Origin: Firmicutes bacterium UBA5766
GTDB taxonomy: Bacteria > Bacillota > Desulfotomaculia > Desulfotomaculales > Nap2-2B
Reading direction: 5' to 3'
DNA: 21,723 bases
Assembly: GCA_002418775.1 (NCBI GenBank)
Contig: DIEU01000056.1
Span: forward strand, 1 to 21,723
Part shown: in pieces, positions 21,004 through 21,723 of the stretch
Position numbering within the stretch: the first letter of the stretch is position 1
Layout: each line of letters starts with the position of its first letter
Made by a program: the position numbers and the translations under genes
The notes under the pieces: model-generated
What the model was told of the DNA's origin: nothing
What the model saw: the letters and a program-made list of their open reading frames with translations, nothing else
Database searches by the model: none

Positions 21004-21723
21004 TGTCTTCCCTCCTGCGCAAGAGAGCCTGGATACTTACAAAAACAAAGGCGCTGACAATGATCATTATTGTCGCAACCGGCACAGCCTGGGCTAATCC
21101 GTAAGCCTCAAACCGTTCATAAATTAAAATAGGCGCTGTCATAGGGTGATAAGTAAGAATGACTACCGCGCCAAATTCACTCATTCCGCGTGCCCACATC
21201 ATTAAACTTCCTGCAAGAATATTTCTCCAGGCAAGTGGAAACGAAATCCTGAAAAACGTCTGCCAATGAGAAGCTCCGAGTGTACGGGCAACCTTTTCCA
21301 GCCTCACGTCCACTTTTCTGAAACTTTCCTTGGCCGAATTTATAAGGATAGGCACGCTTACAAAAAGCATGGCGATAATTATACCGGCCAGGGAATCGAC
21401 AAACTGCAGTCCAATTTGATTAAACCATTTCCCGACAAGAAAATTACTCCCAAAAACAAATAGAAGAGCAATGCCGGCAGCCGAATGCGGTACGACTATC
21501 GGGAGATTAATTAAACCTTCCAGGATGCTCTTGAAAGGAAAATCATAACGGGCAAGCAGGTAAGCAAGCGGTACCCCCAAAACAAAACCAATAACCGACG
21601 CAATCAAGGCGGCGTATGTCGTAAGCAGGATGGACTGTATTGTTTCGGTATCAAAAAATGCCAGCCATAATGCTCTCTTATCAGAAAGAAGGATCATCTT
21701 AACACTACAATGAACAATAATCA
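20996..21723 (-). CDS. wtpB: Tungstate/molybdate-type ABC permease (WtpB/ModB class), cut by the window edge
   Basis: This inner-membrane channel has about six membrane helices and the EAA-type loop GASHWQTFFRISFPLAWRNI, which docks on the ATPase. The segment LEGLINLPIVVPHSAAGIAL is highly characteristic of WtpB/ModB. The C-terminal AVVILTYHPMTAPILIYERF segment also fits WtpB. An internal ATG lies at 21697, but the frame stays open to the window end (IIVHCSVKMILLSD...), and family members have a further helix there. The true start is therefore outside the window and only the N-terminus is missing. A WtpA/TupA binding-protein gene is expected just beyond the edge (inference). Confidence 0.82.
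   Translation of the reverse strand, partial: IIVHCSVKMILLSDKRALWLAFFDTETIQSILLTTYAALIASVIGFVLGVPLAYLLARYDFPFKSILEGLINLPIVVPHSAAGIALLFVFGSNFLVGKWFNQIGLQFVDSLAGIIIAMLFVSVPILINSAKESFRKVDVRLEKVARTLGASHWQTFFRISFPLAWRNILAGSLMMWARGMSEFGAVVILTYHPMTAPILIYERFEAYGLAQAVPVATIMIIVSAFVFVSIQALLRRREDND

Overview
The window reads as a chromosomal stretch of an anaerobic, spore-forming, S-layer-bearing Firmicute of the Clostridia, closest in flavour to the Pelotomaculum/Desulfotomaculum group. This placement is an inference. It rests on cotJABC spore-coat genes with a sigma-E-like promoter, SLH-domain proteins, an 8Fe-8S ferredoxin, a small siroheme sulfite reductase, an FmdE protein, a relic of a giant acyl-CoA dehydratase activase, and strong AGGAGG-type ribosome binding sites. 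No tRNA, rRNA or CRISPR array was seen.

Layout. Positions 1-161 hold what looks like the right end of an IS200/IS605-type element. From 226 to 5483, plus-strand housekeeping and redox genes follow: an RluA-type pseudouridine synthase, ferredoxin, FmdE with an overlapping methyltransferase, a 221-residue sulfite reductase, a TM1266-like ACT protein and a creatininase-family protein. Minus-strand cotJC/cotJB/cotJA (5533-6649) diverge from an SLH-anchored amidase (6853-7497). Positions 7556-10570 are a decayed zone: a 5'-truncated, frameshifted activase relic, a DUF2974 lipase-like gene, and the tail of a molybdenum-binding Mop protein.

From 21723 down to 10578 every recognised gene lies on the minus strand. 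First come a WtpB/ModB-type permease (cut by the window edge) and a WtpC/ModC-type ATPase, then a membrane-anchored PKD surface protein with an N-terminal domain resembling methanogen surface proteins. Next is a leader of about 430 nt with two similar RNA elements, each followed by an intrinsic terminator. I read these as tandem Moco/Tuco-type riboswitches. The leader feeds an SLH/Ig S-layer protein, a second membrane-anchored Ig protein, a complete FecCD-type ABC transporter (permease, ATPase, lipoprotein) and an IDDTDN-motif (TiaS-like) protein without a normal start codon.

Taken together, the right half looks like one oxyanion or cofactor acquisition locus: a dedicated tungstate/molybdate importer, a second importer of the B12/siderophore type with surface proteins attached to it, and molybdenum/tungsten-cofactor-sensing RNA in front. 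Surface proteins and a FecCD transporter under a Moco-type riboswitch are the most unusual feature here. The substrate of the second transporter is not shown by sequence alone.
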